This document shows, piece after piece, positions 33,301-41,365 of a stretch of 64,000 bases of DNA; the first letter of the stretch is position 1, and every line of letters begins with the position of its first letter. The stretch is from CAZKVJ01 sp964556225 (GTDB lineage: Bacteria > Actinomycetota > Acidimicrobiia > Acidimicrobiales > Ilumatobacteraceae): NCBI GenBank assembly GCA_964556225.1, contig CAZKVJ010000009.1, positions 81,489 through 145,488 of the forward strand. The letters run 5' to 3'. A program made the translations under genes and the position numbers. A model generated the notes under the pieces. That model saw only the letters and a list, made by a program, of their open reading frames with translations. It made no database searches and had not been told where the DNA came from.

Positions 33301-34049
33301 TCCGCGCCGTGCGCAGCGAGTGGATCAAGCTCCGAACCGCCCGCACGAACGTGCTGCTGGTGCTCGGCGCCGTCGCGTTCGGGCTGATCGTGACCACCCT
33401 CACGGCCGCGCTCTCCAACATCGACCGGTTCGAGACGGTGAACCTGGTGACCGCAGTGACGGCGCCGGCCATCCTGATGGGCCTGCTGCTCGGCACCCTC
33501 GGCGCGCTGTGCATCACGTCCGAGTACGGCCACGGCACGATCCGCCCGACGTTCGCGGCCGTGCCCAAGCGGGTTCGGGTGTTCACCGCCAAGGGGGTCG
33601 TGCTGCTGGCGGTGTCGATCGTGGGCGGCGGCGCGGTCATCGCCACCAACCTGGCGATCGGCTGGGTGATCGTGACCGGTCGAGGGGCGTCGGTCGAGCT
33701 GTCGTCGGACTCCCGGAACATGGACGCGCTCGTCGGCTGCGTGCTGCTGATGGCGATCCTGACCTTCCTCGGCTACGCCCTCGGCCTGCTCACCCACAGC
33801 TCGCCGTTCTCGATCACGATCCTGTTCGCCTGGCCGTTGCTGCTCGAGCAGATCATCGGCGGGATCCTGTTCGCGGCCGGGCTGGAGACCGCCATCGAGT
33901 GGCTGCCGTACCAGCGAGGGTTCCTGCTGGCGATCCCCGACCCTGGGGAGGATGCGCCGAACCGCTGGTGGGGTGGCGCCTACTTCGCTGCCGTGGTGCT
34001 GGTGATGCTGGTGGTCGGCGCCGTGGCCAACCGCCGCCGCGACGCCTGA
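33297..34049 (+). CDS. ABC-2-type transporter permease
   Basis: 250 residues from GTG 33297. Six predicted helices beginning IRAVRSEWIKLRTARTNVLLVLGAVAFGLIV, the SEWxKLRT start characteristic of actinobacterial ABC-2 permeases, with ITSEYGHGTIRPTFAAVPKR in the first cytoplasmic loop. Partner of the ATPase at 32356. Confidence 0.88.
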   Translation: MIRAVRSEWIKLRTARTNVLLVLGAVAFGLIVTTLTAALSNIDRFETVNLVTAVTAPAILMGLLLGTLGALCITSEYGHGTIRPTFAAVPKRVRVFTAKGVVLLAVSIVGGGAVIATNLAIGWVIVTGRGASVELSSDSRNMDALVGCVLLMAILTFLGYALGLLTHSSPFSITILFAWPLLLEQIIGGILFAAGLETAIEWLPYQRGFLLAIPDPGEDAPNRWWGGAYFAAVVLVMLVVGAVANRRRDA

Positions 34050-34062
34050 CAGGATTCCCCCC

Positions 34063-34719
34063 ATGCGCACCACGTTGCCCTTGGGCACCCCGGTCGAGAT
34101 CGCGCGCTGCGAGGCGCCCGCCCGCATGGGCCTGGTCGTGGCGCCGGACATCTTCGGGCTGCGTCCGCTGTACGACGACCTGGTCGCCCGCCTGGCCGTT
34201 GAGTGGCGCATGGACGTGGCCGCCGTCGAGCCGTTCCCGGGGTTCGACCTCGGACCCGACGTCGAACCCCGCTTCGCCGCGGTCGGCTCGCTCGATGACG
34301 GCGTGCACCTGCGCGACCTCGGCGAGGCGGCCGACCTGCTCGGTCACGAGCGGGTCGGCTTGCTCGGGTTCTGCATGGGCGGGATGTACGTGTTGAAGGC
34401 GGCGCGCGACGATCGCTTCGCCCGCTTGGTGGCGTTCTACGGGATGATCCGCATCCCCGAGGACTGGCGCGGCGCCGGCCACGGCGAGCCGCTCGACCAC
34501 CTGGCGGCCGGCCACCCCGACCGGGTGCTGGCGATCATCGGCGAGCGCGATCCCTACACGCCGCCCGACGACGTCGTCGCGCTGGAGCGCACCGGCGTGC
34601 GCGTCGAGCGGTTCCCCGACGCCGAGCACGGCTTCGCCCACGACGCCGCCCGCCCCGCGCACCGCCCCGACGACGCCGCCCGAGCCTTCGCCCTCGCCGA
34701 AGCCTGGCTCACCTCCTGA
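34063..34719 (+). CDS. Dienelactone hydrolase family protein
   Basis: 218 residues, alpha/beta hydrolase. The nucleophile elbow GFCMGG carries Cys104 (the family's Cys nucleophile instead of Ser). The acid residue is in IGERDPYTPPDD and the catalytic His in DAEHGFAHD. Classical members open dienelactones in chloro-aromatic catabolism, but most genomic homologues act on unknown esters. Followed by an unusual intergenic region (34725-34843). Confidence 0.88.
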   Translation: MRTTLPLGTPVEIARCEAPARMGLVVAPDIFGLRPLYDDLVARLAVEWRMDVAAVEPFPGFDLGPDVEPRFAAVGSLDDGVHLRDLGEAADLLGHERVGLLGFCMGGMYVLKAARDDRFARLVAFYGMIRIPEDWRGAGHGEPLDHLAAGHPDRVLAIIGERDPYTPPDDVVALERTGVRVERFPDAEHGFAHDAARPAHRPDDAARAFALAEAWLTS

Positions 34720-34724
34720 CGACT

Positions 34725-34755
34725 TCCCTCCCTCCTTGCCTCCCTCCCTCCTTGC
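34725..34755. repeat. Tandem duplicated pyrimidine tract
   Basis: TCCCTCCCTCCTTGC occurs at 34725-34739 and again at 34741-34755, one C between them (period 16). The complementary strand has several GGG runs and could fold as a G-quadruplex. It lies just after the dienelactone hydrolase stop. Confidence 0.85.
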
Positions 34756-34756
34756 G

Positions 34757-34805
34757 GTTCTGGTCCCAGGAAGTAGCGCTCAGCGCTACTTCCTGGGACC
34801 AGAAC
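34757..34805. repeat. Perfect 24-bp palindrome (copy 1 of an intergenic repeat)
   Basis: Arms 34757-34780 (begins GTTCTGGTCCCAGG, ends AGTAGCGCT) and 34782-34805 are exact reverse complements around a single C. The left arm is identical, base for base over 24 nt, to 58388-58411. It lies between two convergent genes (dienelactone hydrolase and the Crp/Fnr regulator), so a bidirectional terminator role is possible. Its length, near-absent loop and repetition elsewhere also fit a mobile palindromic element. Confidence 0.85.
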
Positions 34806-34809
34806 GGAT

Positions 34810-34843
34810 GGGCGGGGTGGGGGTGGAGGGTGGGGGGTGGGGG
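34810..34843 (+). other. G-run tract (possible G-quadruplex)
   Basis: Six G runs (GGG, GGGG, GGGGG, GGG, GGGGGG, GGGGG) separated by one to four bases on the plus strand, between the 24-bp palindrome and the end of the Crp/Fnr gene. It meets the usual G3+N1-7 quadruplex pattern; formation is not proven. Confidence 0.6.
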
Positions 34844-34847
34844 ACGG

Positions 34848-35513
34848 TCAGCGGGAGCGGATCTCGAGGCGGTCGCGCTGGACGATGCGGTAACGGCGGT
34901 CGTGCTGGTCGAGCCAGCCGAGGCGGATGAAGCTGGCGATCGCCTTGTTGACCCGCTCGCGCGACGCCCCGACCATCCCGGCCAGCTCCTCCTGGGTGAC
35001 CGGCAGGACAAACTCGTCCTCGCCGTCGGCCAGCTCGAGCAGGCGCTTGGCCGTGCGCCCGGTGACGTCGAGGAACACCGAGTCGGCGAGCGCTTCGTCC
35101 ATCACCCGCAGCCGGCGGGCGAGGAGCCGGGTCACGCCCCAGAGCATCTCGGGGTTCTCGTGGAGGATCTCGAGCACCGGCTCGTAGGGGATGGCCAGCA
35201 CGGTGGAGGGCTCGAGAGCCCTGGCCATGGCCGAGCGGGGCCCGTCGTCGAGCATGCCCAGCTCGCCGAACAGGTCGCCGGGCTCCATGAGCGCCACCAT
35301 GCTCTCGCGGCTGTCGATGGGCCGGTTGTCCATGGCGATGGCGATGCGCCCGCGCAGCACCACGTAGAGCGCGTCGGGCTCGTCGCCCTCCTGGAACAGC
35401 AGGTCGCCGCGGATCAGCGACTTCTCGTACGAGGCGGCCGCGATCCTCACCAACGCATCCGGCGGCGCGTCTGCGAACAGCTCCGTGCGCGCCAACACCT
35501 GGTCGTGGTCCAT
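34848..35513 (-). CDS. Crp/Fnr family transcriptional regulator
   Basis: 221 residues. N-terminal cyclic-nucleotide-binding fold (YVVLRGRIAIAMDNR, ALMEPGDLFGELGMLDDGPRSAMARAL; GDLFGELG and a following R-S match the phosphate-binding cassette), a dimerisation helix, and a C-terminal winged HTH (VTQEELAGMVGASRERVNKAIASFIRLGWL). The retained PBC-like residues suggest cAMP or another cyclic nucleotide as ligand. It lies head-to-head with ispD, with 29 bp between starts. Confidence 0.92.
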   Translation of the reverse strand: MDHDQVLARTELFADAPPDALVRIAAASYEKSLIRGDLLFQEGDEPDALYVVLRGRIAIAMDNRPIDSRESMVALMEPGDLFGELGMLDDGPRSAMARALEPSTVLAIPYEPVLEILHENPEMLWGVTRLLARRLRVMDEALADSVFLDVTGRTAKRLLELADGEDEFVLPVTQEELAGMVGASRERVNKAIASFIRLGWLDQHDRRYRIVQRDRLEIRSR

Positions 35514-35542
35514 CGGGGCGGACGGTACTACCCTCGCCGAAC

Positions 35543-36205
35543 GTGCCCAACGTCGTGCCGGCCCGCGCCGTGGAGCGGGTGTGGACCATCGTGGTGGCGG
35601 GCGGGAGCGGCGCCCGCTTCGGGCGTGCGAAGCAGTACGAGCTGTTGGGGTCGCGCCGCGTGCTCGACTGGTCCGTCGACGCCGCCCGCGCCGCGGGCGA
35701 CGGCGTGGTGGTCGTGGTGCCGGCCCCTGATGCCGCTCGGGAGGGCGGCGTGGCCGGGGGGACGACCCGCAGCGAGTCGGTCCGCAACGGCCTCGACGCC
35801 GTGCCGGCGGAGGCGACGATCGTGTGCGTCCACGATGCCGCCCGGCCGTTCGCCACGTCGGCGTTGTTCGGCGCGGTGATCGACGCCGTGAGGGCCGGTG
35901 CCGACGGCGCCGTCCCGGGCACGCCCGTCACCGACACGGTCAAGGTCGTCGACGCCGACGGGGTGGTGGAGCGAACGCTCGACCGGGCGACGCTCGTCGC
36001 GGTGCAGACCCCCCAGGCGTTCCGGGCCGAGGTCCTGCGCCGGGCCCACGCCGGCGGGGGGGAGGGCACCGACGACGCCTCGCTCGTGGAGGCGATCGGG
36101 TGCCGGGTGGTGGTGGTGCCCGGCGAGGCCGACAACCGCAAGATCACGCATCCGGAGGATCTGGCGTGGGCGCGCGAGCACGCCCGGCGAGGAGGCCCGC
36201 CGTGA
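35543..36205 (+). CDS. ispD: 2-C-methyl-D-erythritol 4-phosphate cytidylyltransferase IspD
   Basis: 220 residues from GTG 35543. CTP-binding start VVAGGSGARFGRAKQYELLG, GGTTRSESVRNGLDAVP, VHDAARPF, TVKVVDADG, TPQAFRAEVLRRAH, TDDASLVEAIGCRVVVVPGEADNRKIT: the full IspD motif series. It makes CDP-ME in the MEP isoprenoid pathway. Start and stop overlap tightly with the next gene (GTGA), forming ispD-ispF-rlmB. Confidence 0.95.
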   Translation: MPNVVPARAVERVWTIVVAGGSGARFGRAKQYELLGSRRVLDWSVDAARAAGDGVVVVVPAPDAAREGGVAGGTTRSESVRNGLDAVPAEATIVCVHDAARPFATSALFGAVIDAVRAGADGAVPGTPVTDTVKVVDADGVVERTLDRATLVAVQTPQAFRAEVLRRAHAGGGEGTDDASLVEAIGCRVVVVPGEADNRKITHPEDLAWAREHARRGGPP

Positions 36206-36687
36206 CGCAGGTGCGGGTGGGGCAGGGATTCGACGTGCACCGCTTCAGCGACGACCCCGCACGCCCGCTCGTGCTCGGGGGCGTCGTGTTCGACGGCGAG
36301 CCGGGGCTGCACGGCCACAGCGACGCCGACGTCGTCGCCCACGCGGCGGCCGATGCGCTGCTGGGCGCAGCGGGCCTGGGTGACATCGGCCAGCACTTCC
36401 CCGACACCGACCCGCGATGGGCGGGAGCCGACTCGCTCGCGCTGCTGCGCCACGTGGCCGGCCTGGTGCGCGCCGACGGCTGGGAGATCGGCAACGTCGA
36501 CACCAGCGTGGTGTGCGAGGCGCCCAAGCTGGCGCCCCACCGCGACGACATGCAGCGGCGCCTGTCCGACGCGGCCGGCGCCCCGGTGACCGTCAAGGGC
36601 CGGCGGGCCGAGGGCCTCGGCGCGCTCGGCCGGCGCGAAGGGATCGCCTGCTGGGCGGTGGCGGTGCTCGTGCGAGAGGAGGGCTGA
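36202..36687 (+). CDS. ispF: 2-C-methyl-D-erythritol 2,4-cyclodiphosphate synthase IspF
   Basis: 161 residues from GTG 36202. GQGFDVHRF (metal ligands Asp and His), HGHSDADVVAHAAADALLGAAGLGDIGQHFPDTDP and the C-terminal KGRRAEGLGALGRREGIACWAVA are diagnostic. It converts CDP-ME-2-phosphate to MEcPP, two steps after IspD. The stop shares one base with the rlmB ATG (TGATG). Confidence 0.95.
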   Translation: MTQVRVGQGFDVHRFSDDPARPLVLGGVVFDGEPGLHGHSDADVVAHAAADALLGAAGLGDIGQHFPDTDPRWAGADSLALLRHVAGLVRADGWEIGNVDTSVVCEAPKLAPHRDDMQRRLSDAAGAPVTVKGRRAEGLGALGRREGIACWAVAVLVREEG

Positions 36688-37544
36688 TGGCCGGCCGAGG
36701 GCGAGGGGCGCCGAAGCGTCCCGGGCCGCCGAAGCGTCCCGGCACGCCGAGAGGTTCCGGGCCGCCCAAGCGCGCCTCGGCGCCGGCGCGTCCCAAGGGG
36801 CTGGGCGGCGAGCAGGTCGAGGGTCGCCAAGCCGTGCGCGAGCTGCTCCTGGCCGGCCAGCGACGGGTGCACGAGGTGTGGGTGGCCACCGACCTCGAGG
36901 GCAGCGACGTCGTCGACGACATCGTGGCGCTGGCCCGTGACCTGCGGGTGCCGGTCACCCACGTGTCCCGTCGACGCCTCGAGGCCGAGGCCCGCAGCGA
37001 GGCCCCCCAAGGCGTGCTGGCGAAGGCGGCACCACTGCGCGAGGCCGACCTCGACGCGCTCGTCCGGCGGCGGCCCGGCCGCCCCCCGTTCCTCGTCGCG
37101 GTCGACGGTGTGACCGACCCCGGCAACCTCGGCGCGATCCTGCGCAGCTGCGAGGGAGCCGGCGTCGACGGCGTGGTGCTGCCGCGGCACCGGGCGGTGC
37201 ACGTCACTCCCACCACGGCCAAGACGGCCGCTGGCGCGGTCGAGCACGTCCCGATCGCCGTGGTGAGCGGCCTGCCGAGCGCGCTGGCGCGCCTGCGCGA
37301 GGCCGGCGTCTGGGTGGTCGGCCTCGACGACGCCGCCGAGCGGGTCCTGTTCGACCTCGGCGAGCTCGCCACCGAGGGGATCTGCCTCGTCCTCGGCGCG
37401 GAGGGCGCCGGGCTGTCACGCCTGGTTCGTGAGCGTTGCGACCTGATCGTGAGCATCCCGATGCGGGGGCGGCTCAGCTCGCTCAACGTGTCGGCGGCGG
37501 CTGCGCTGGCCGTGTTCGAGGTGGCCCGTCGCCGCACCCGCTGA
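36687..37544 (+). CDS. rlmB: 23S rRNA 2'-O-ribose methyltransferase (TrmH/RlmB family)
   Basis: 285 residues. Residues 1-35 are a low-complexity basic tail built of PKRPG-like repeats, probably an RNA-binding extension. Then the L30e-like substrate-binding domain (EGRQAVRELLLAGQRRVHEVW) and the SPOUT methyltransferase domain with VTDPGNLGAILRSCEGAGVDGVVLP, LVLGAEGAGLSRLVRERCD and IPMRGRLSSLNVSAAAALAVFE (knotted SAM site). It acts on rRNA (RlmB type: Gm2251), though a tRNA target cannot be excluded by sequence alone. Standard actinobacterial neighbour of ispDF. Confidence 0.92.
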   Translation: MAGRGRGAPKRPGPPKRPGTPRGSGPPKRASAPARPKGLGGEQVEGRQAVRELLLAGQRRVHEVWVATDLEGSDVVDDIVALARDLRVPVTHVSRRRLEAEARSEAPQGVLAKAAPLREADLDALVRRRPGRPPFLVAVDGVTDPGNLGAILRSCEGAGVDGVVLPRHRAVHVTPTTAKTAAGAVEHVPIAVVSGLPSALARLREAGVWVVGLDDAAERVLFDLGELATEGICLVLGAEGAGLSRLVRERCDLIVSIPMRGRLSSLNVSAAAALAVFEVARRRTR

Positions 37545-37612
37545 CGCCGTCAGCGCAGCCGCTCGCGCAGCCACGCCGTACCCCGCCACACCCCCCGGAT
37601 ACGGTCGGCACC

Positions 37613-38353
37613 ATGGACGCAGCGATGGACCACCCACTGCCGGAGACGCTCCTGTCGCTCGTCGAGCGGCTGTGGCGCAAGGCCCGCAACACGCCGTTCC
37701 CGGCCGAGGCCGAGGCGTTCGAGGCCAAGGCCCTGCGGCTCATGGCCCGCCACCAGATCACCATGGCGATGCTCGACGTCGAAGGTGACGACCCGCTCAT
37801 CGACCTGCAGGTGGGCGATCGGGTGAGGGGTAGGTACGTGGCCCCCCTCGAGGGGCTGTTCGCCGTCGTGTGCCAGGCCTACGACTGCCGGGCCTGGTTC
37901 CGGGTGCACGGCGACGGCCGGACGTTCTTCGTCACCGGGTTCCGCAGCGACGCCCAGCGGGTGCAGTTCCTGTACCCGTTCCTCGCCACCGACGCGCTCG
38001 GTCAGGCCGCGGCGCTCCGGTCGGCGGGCTCCTCGGCTGCCACCATGGCGCGGCGGCGCAACTTCCTGTTCGGCTACGCCGAGGCGGTGCGCGAGCGCCT
38101 CAGCGATGCCCGCCAGGCGGCCATCGCCGACCACCACCAGCACCACGGCGGCACCGGGGCCGAGCTGGTGCTGGTGCATCGGGCCGAGCGGGTCGACGAG
38201 CGCATCCGGGCCATGAACCTCAGCCCCGGTCGGGGGTACCGGCCGCCGTCGTCCGACGGCTTCGGGGCGGGGCAGCGCGCCGGGCGAGCCGCCGACCTGT
38301 CGGGAGGTCGCAACCGCATCGGGTGCGACCGTGCGCTGGGCGCCGCGGGATGA
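37613..38353 (+). CDS. DUF2786 domain-containing protein
   Basis: 246 residues from ATG 37613. The short DUF2786 helix pair is at residues 14-50 (LVERLWRKARNTPFPAEAEAFEAKALRLMARHQI), followed by a conserved alpha/beta region (CQAYDCRAWFRVHGDGRTFFVTGFRSDAQRV) and a Gly/Arg-rich tail. Function unknown. The stop overlaps the next ATG (ATGA), so it works with, or is co-expressed with, the metalloprotease-like protein. Confidence 0.8.
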   Translation: MDAAMDHPLPETLLSLVERLWRKARNTPFPAEAEAFEAKALRLMARHQITMAMLDVEGDDPLIDLQVGDRVRGRYVAPLEGLFAVVCQAYDCRAWFRVHGDGRTFFVTGFRSDAQRVQFLYPFLATDALGQAAALRSAGSSAATMARRRNFLFGYAEAVRERLSDARQAAIADHHQHHGGTGAELVLVHRAERVDERIRAMNLSPGRGYRPPSSDGFGAGQRAGRAADLSGGRNRIGCDRALGAAG

Positions 38354-38925
38354 CCGCCCCCCGGCGAGACGTCCGGCGCAGCGACCTGTACGACGCCGAG
38401 ACCGAGGCGTTCGCCGGCACGATCCTCGCCGACGTCGTGGGGGTCGCCGCCCTCGAGCGCTACGCCGGCGCCATCACGACATCCCCGTGGTGGCGAGCCC
38501 ATGTCGCGGCGCCGGGCCTGCGCCTGGTCGCGGCGCGGGCCGACGCGCTGACGTCGTGCTACGTCCCGGCTCGAGCCGAGATCCGCATCGCCCCTGCCGA
38601 TGCCACGCTCGTCACGCTGCTGCACGAGCTCGCGCACGTCGCCGATCGCGCCGGCTCCGGTCACGGTCCGCCGTTTCGTCGATGGCTGCTCGACGTCGTC
38701 GGGGCCGCGTGCGGGCCCTCGTGGTCCGCCCGACTCACCGATGTGCTGCGCGGCTGTGGCCTCCCGGCCGGTCCGCCCACCGCGGCCACCGTTGCCGTCC
38801 GGACGTGGGCACCGGTGCTCGACCTCGTGGCGATGGCACCGCCCGTCGACGTCGGCCGCCTCCCCCTGCCCACACCACCGACGACACGGCCGGGTCCCCT
38901 AGCCTTGGGCCCTGCGCCGGGTTAG
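38350..38925 (+). CDS. Putative zinc metalloprotease-like protein (HELAH)
   Basis: 191 residues. The metal-binding helix LVTLLHELAHVADRAGSGHGPPFRRWL contains HExxH plus a downstream H (HGPPF) in an SprT/minimal-gluzincin-like pattern. An N-terminal segment (DLYDAETEAFAG) is conserved in the related actinobacterial family usually paired with DUF2786. The TAG stop at 38923-38925 lies inside tRNA-Thr, so the last ten bases of the coding region are also tRNA sequence. Substrate unknown. Confidence 0.8.
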   Translation: MTAPRRDVRRSDLYDAETEAFAGTILADVVGVAALERYAGAITTSPWWRAHVAAPGLRLVAARADALTSCYVPARAEIRIAPADATLVTLLHELAHVADRAGSGHGPPFRRWLLDVVGAACGPSWSARLTDVLRGCGLPAGPPTAATVAVRTWAPVLDLVAMAPPVDVGRLPLPTPPTTRPGPLALGPAPG

Positions 38926-38988
38926 CTCAGCTGGCAGAGCAGCTGTCTTGTAAACAGCAGGCCGTGGGTTCGAATCCCACACCCGGCT
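38916..38988 (+). tRNA. tRNA-Thr (anticodon TGT)
   Basis: Acceptor stem GCCGGGT/ACCCGGC (38916-38922/38981-38987), discriminator T at 38988. D arm GCTCAGCTGGCAGAGC. Anticodon stem GCTGT/ACAGC with loop CTTGTAA, anticodon TGT at 38949-38951. T arm GTGGG-TTCGAAT-CCCAC. CCA not encoded. The 5' end overlaps the upstream coding region by 10 bp. Confidence 0.97.
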
Positions 38989-38994
38989 CTGCCG

Positions 38995-39663
38995 TCAGCG
39001 GGTGACGATCACCAGCGTGCCGGCGGCGCGGTCGTTCAGCCCGCGCCGCTGCGAGTCCCACAGCACGGGCAGGAACGTCACCGCCTGCACGGCGGCGGCG
39101 GCCAGCATCAGCGTCGTCGACGACGCGACCACGGCGGCCACCACCAGTGACTCGGGCACGGCCCAGCGCACGATCGAGCGCCAGAACCCCGGCGGCCGGC
39201 GGCTGTGGGCGGGGACCACCCGCATCGCCACGGCCAGCTTCCCCGGCGTCCGGCCCCACAGCGCGGTGCCGATGATCACCAGCGCCCCCCACACCACCAC
39301 GGCGTTCAACGTGTCGCGCAGCACCATCTGCAGTGCGGTGAGGACGAGGCCGTCGACCCACCAGCCCATGGCGCGCCGTCCCGGTGAAGCGATGGTGCGC
39401 CCGAGGCGGTCGACTCGCGGCGGTGCCGCCAGACCGACCCGCTCCGCCACCTCGGCGGATACCGGCATCGACACCGGCGCCGGCATCGACCCCTCGCGGA
39501 CCAGCGCGACGACGGCTTCGGCCTGCGCGGCACGCGACTCGGGGACGTCGACACCACCGTCGGTCCACTCGTGCGGCAGGTTCCCGGCTCTCAGCAGCTG
39601 GCCGAGGAACTGGCGCCGATCGGCATCGAAGTCGGGAAGGGCGAGCTCCACGACGGGATTCAT
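38995..39663 (-). CDS. RDD family membrane protein
   Basis: 222 residues. A hydrophilic N-terminal third (about 1-95) with DRRQFLGQLLRAGNLPHEW precedes the RDD domain: GRRAMGWWVDGLVLTALQMVL, TALWGRTPGKLAVAMRVV, and LNDRAAGTLVIV (the conserved RxxxD and DR/AAGT positions). Three to four helices. RDD proteins are of uncertain function; some behave as ion or small-solute transporters. The stop lies 7 bp from tRNA-Thr. Confidence 0.85.
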   Translation of the reverse strand: MNPVVELALPDFDADRRQFLGQLLRAGNLPHEWTDGGVDVPESRAAQAEAVVALVREGSMPAPVSMPVSAEVAERVGLAAPPRVDRLGRTIASPGRRAMGWWVDGLVLTALQMVLRDTLNAVVVWGALVIIGTALWGRTPGKLAVAMRVVPAHSRRPPGFWRSIVRWAVPESLVVAAVVASSTTLMLAAAAVQAVTFLPVLWDSQRRGLNDRAAGTLVIVTR

Positions 39664-39690
39664 CGGCGCGAGGGCGGCCCGTGTTGAGGA

Positions 39691-40341
39691 TCAGGCGGTC
39701 AGCGACAGCAGCTCGCGGACCCGCGCCAGCAGCACCTCGAGGGCCGGCTCGTTCATCCCACCCTCGGGGATGATGACGTCGGCGTGGCGCTTGGTGGGCT
39801 CCACGAACTGGAGGTGGCTCGGCCGCACGGTCTCGATGTACTGGGCGAGCACGCTCTCCGCGGTGCGACCTCGCTCGGCCACGTCACGGCGCAGGCGCCG
39901 GATGAGGCGCACGTCGGCGTCGGTGTCGACGAAGATCCGCAGGTCGAAGCGGGCCCGCAGGGCCGGCTCGTAGAGCACGAGGATCCCCTCGACCACCACG
40001 ATCCGCGCCGGGCCCACCTGTTCGACCCGGCGGCTGCGCATGTGCTGGGCGAAGTCGTAATGGGGGACGGTGACCGTGCCGCCCTCGCTCAGCGTGGACA
40101 GGTGCTGGTCGAGCAGGTCCCAGTCGAAGGCGTCGGGGTGGTCGTAGTTGGCCGCGGCGCGGACCTCGAGCGGCTGGTGCGCCCGGTCGATGTAGTACGA
40201 ATCGAGCTTGATGAGCGCCACCGACTCGCCACCGGCCAGCTCGGCGAGGCGCTCTCCCACCGTGGACTTGCCACTGCAGGAGCCCCCGGCCACCCCGATC
40301 AGGAACGTTCGCGGCGGGGCGGGCGGATCGGTCGCGGTCAT
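39691..40341 (-). CDS. udk: Uridine kinase
   Basis: 216 residues from ATG 40341. P-loop GVAGGSCSGKST, substrate region IKLDSYYIDRAHQPLEVRAAANYDHPDAFDWDLLDQHL, PHYDF, VVVEGILVLYEPALRARFDLRIFVD and RLIRRLRRDVAERGRT. All are uridine kinase/phosphoribulokinase-like motifs of the udk branch. Phosphorylates uridine and cytidine in pyrimidine salvage. Confidence 0.93.
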   Translation of the reverse strand: MTATDPPAPPRTFLIGVAGGSCSGKSTVGERLAELAGGESVALIKLDSYYIDRAHQPLEVRAAANYDHPDAFDWDLLDQHLSTLSEGGTVTVPHYDFAQHMRSRRVEQVGPARIVVVEGILVLYEPALRARFDLRIFVDTDADVRLIRRLRRDVAERGRTAESVLAQYIETVRPSHLQFVEPTKRHADVIIPEGGMNEPALEVLLARVRELLSLTA

Positions 40342-40346
40342 CGACC

Positions 40347-40390
40347 AGCACCCTAGGCGCGCCGGCGGCGGGGTCACCTCCGAGGGTGCT
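40347..40390. repeat. Inverted repeat AGCACCCT/AGGGTGCT
   Basis: 8-bp arms at 40347-40354 and 40383-40390 in the 83-bp gap between the divergent udk and DUF3263 genes. This could be an operator for either gene; there is no further support. Confidence 0.35.
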
Positions 40391-40424
40391 TGTGTCGCGT
40401 GAGCAGGGCGGGCAGGCTGGAACG

Positions 40425-40706
40425 GTGACCTTGACCGAACGCCAGCGAGCGATGCTCGACCTCGAGCGCACGTGGTGGACCCTCGATGCCCAGCGGGACG
40501 CAGCGATCCGTGAGCGCTTCGCCTGCTCGCCGGAGACGTACTACCGCGAGCTGAACGAGCTGCTCGACGACGCCGGCGCCCTCGAGTACGACCCGCTCGT
40601 GGTCCGGCGGCTGCGCCGTCTGCGCGACCGCCGGCGTCGAGCCCGCCTCGATGGCGCCGCCGGCGAGGCCCGAGCGGGTGACCAGTCTGGAGGTCGAACG
40701 ACATGA
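40425..40706 (+). CDS. DUF3263 domain-containing protein
   Basis: 93 residues from GTG 40425. The whole protein is the DUF3263 helical domain: RQRAMLDLERTWWTLDAQRDAAIRERFACSPETYYRELNELLDD, then a basic tail (RRLRRLRDRRRRARLD). In actinobacteria this small HTH-like protein is very often encoded directly before a LytR_C protein, as here with an ATGA overlap. A regulatory role is likely but unproven. Confidence 0.9.
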   Translation: MTLTERQRAMLDLERTWWTLDAQRDAAIRERFACSPETYYRELNELLDDAGALEYDPLVVRRLRRLRDRRRRARLDGAAGEARAGDQSGGRTT

Positions 40707-41347
40707 GCAGCGACGACACCGGCGGCACCGGCCCCGTCACCGGCGCCACCCCGCGGCCCACGCGCGGCGGCCCCGGCATCGGCTCGACGCTCAGCATCAT
40801 CGTCGCGGCCGTTGCCGTGATCCTGGGCTTCTTCATCCTGCGTGACATCAACGACGACGGCGGCACCAGCTCGGGCGGCCAGGAGCCGGCGGCGACCAGT
40901 ACCACGGTCGCCGAATCCACCACCAGCGCGCCCGCCGAGACCACGACCACGTTGACCACCACCGGGTTCACCGTCGTGGTGGCGAACGCCTCCGGTGTCA
41001 GCGGCAGCGCCAAGCAGATGTCGACCTACCTCACGTCGCAGGGCTTCGAGGTCGCCGAGCCCACGAACGCCGCGTCGAGCTACGGCCAGCAGTCCGTCAC
41101 CCAGGTGTACTACCTGACCGGGTTCCAGGCCGGGGCGGAGAGCGTCGCCATCTCCATGGGTCTCGACCCGACCACGGTCGAGCCGATGCCGGACAACGTG
41201 CCGACCGAGACCGGGTCGCTGGGTGACGCCTCGGTGCTGGTCATGCTCGGCACGGACCTGGCCGGCAAGGAGATCGGGGCCACCACCACGACCGTCGCTG
41301 GCGCCACCGGGACCACCACCGCCGAGGCGACGACCACGACCGGCTGA
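40703..41347 (+). CDS. LytR_C domain-containing membrane protein
   Basis: 214 residues. Cytoplasmic N-terminus, one helix (LSIIVAAVAVILGFFIL), a Thr/Ser-rich wall-spanning linker, and a LytR_C domain (TVVVANASGVSGSAKQMSTYLTSQGFEV ... VYYLTGFQAGAESVAISMGL). It ends in a Thr-rich tail. It probably sits in the cell envelope and may assist cell-wall polymer attachment, as suggested for LytR-CpsA-Psr-associated domains. Confidence 0.88.
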   Translation: MSSDDTGGTGPVTGATPRPTRGGPGIGSTLSIIVAAVAVILGFFILRDINDDGGTSSGGQEPAATSTTVAESTTSAPAETTTTLTTTGFTVVVANASGVSGSAKQMSTYLTSQGFEVAEPTNAASSYGQQSVTQVYYLTGFQAGAESVAISMGLDPTTVEPMPDNVPTETGSLGDASVLVMLGTDLAGKEIGATTTTVAGATGTTTAEATTTTG

Positions 41348-41365
41348 GCCTCCCGCCACCGATCG

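Noticed and set aside
36690..36800. Short repeated units (CCGAAGCGTCCCGG-like) as a CRISPR or mobile repeat
   Set aside because: They are in-frame codons for the basic PKRPG tail of the rRNA methyltransferase and have no spacers.
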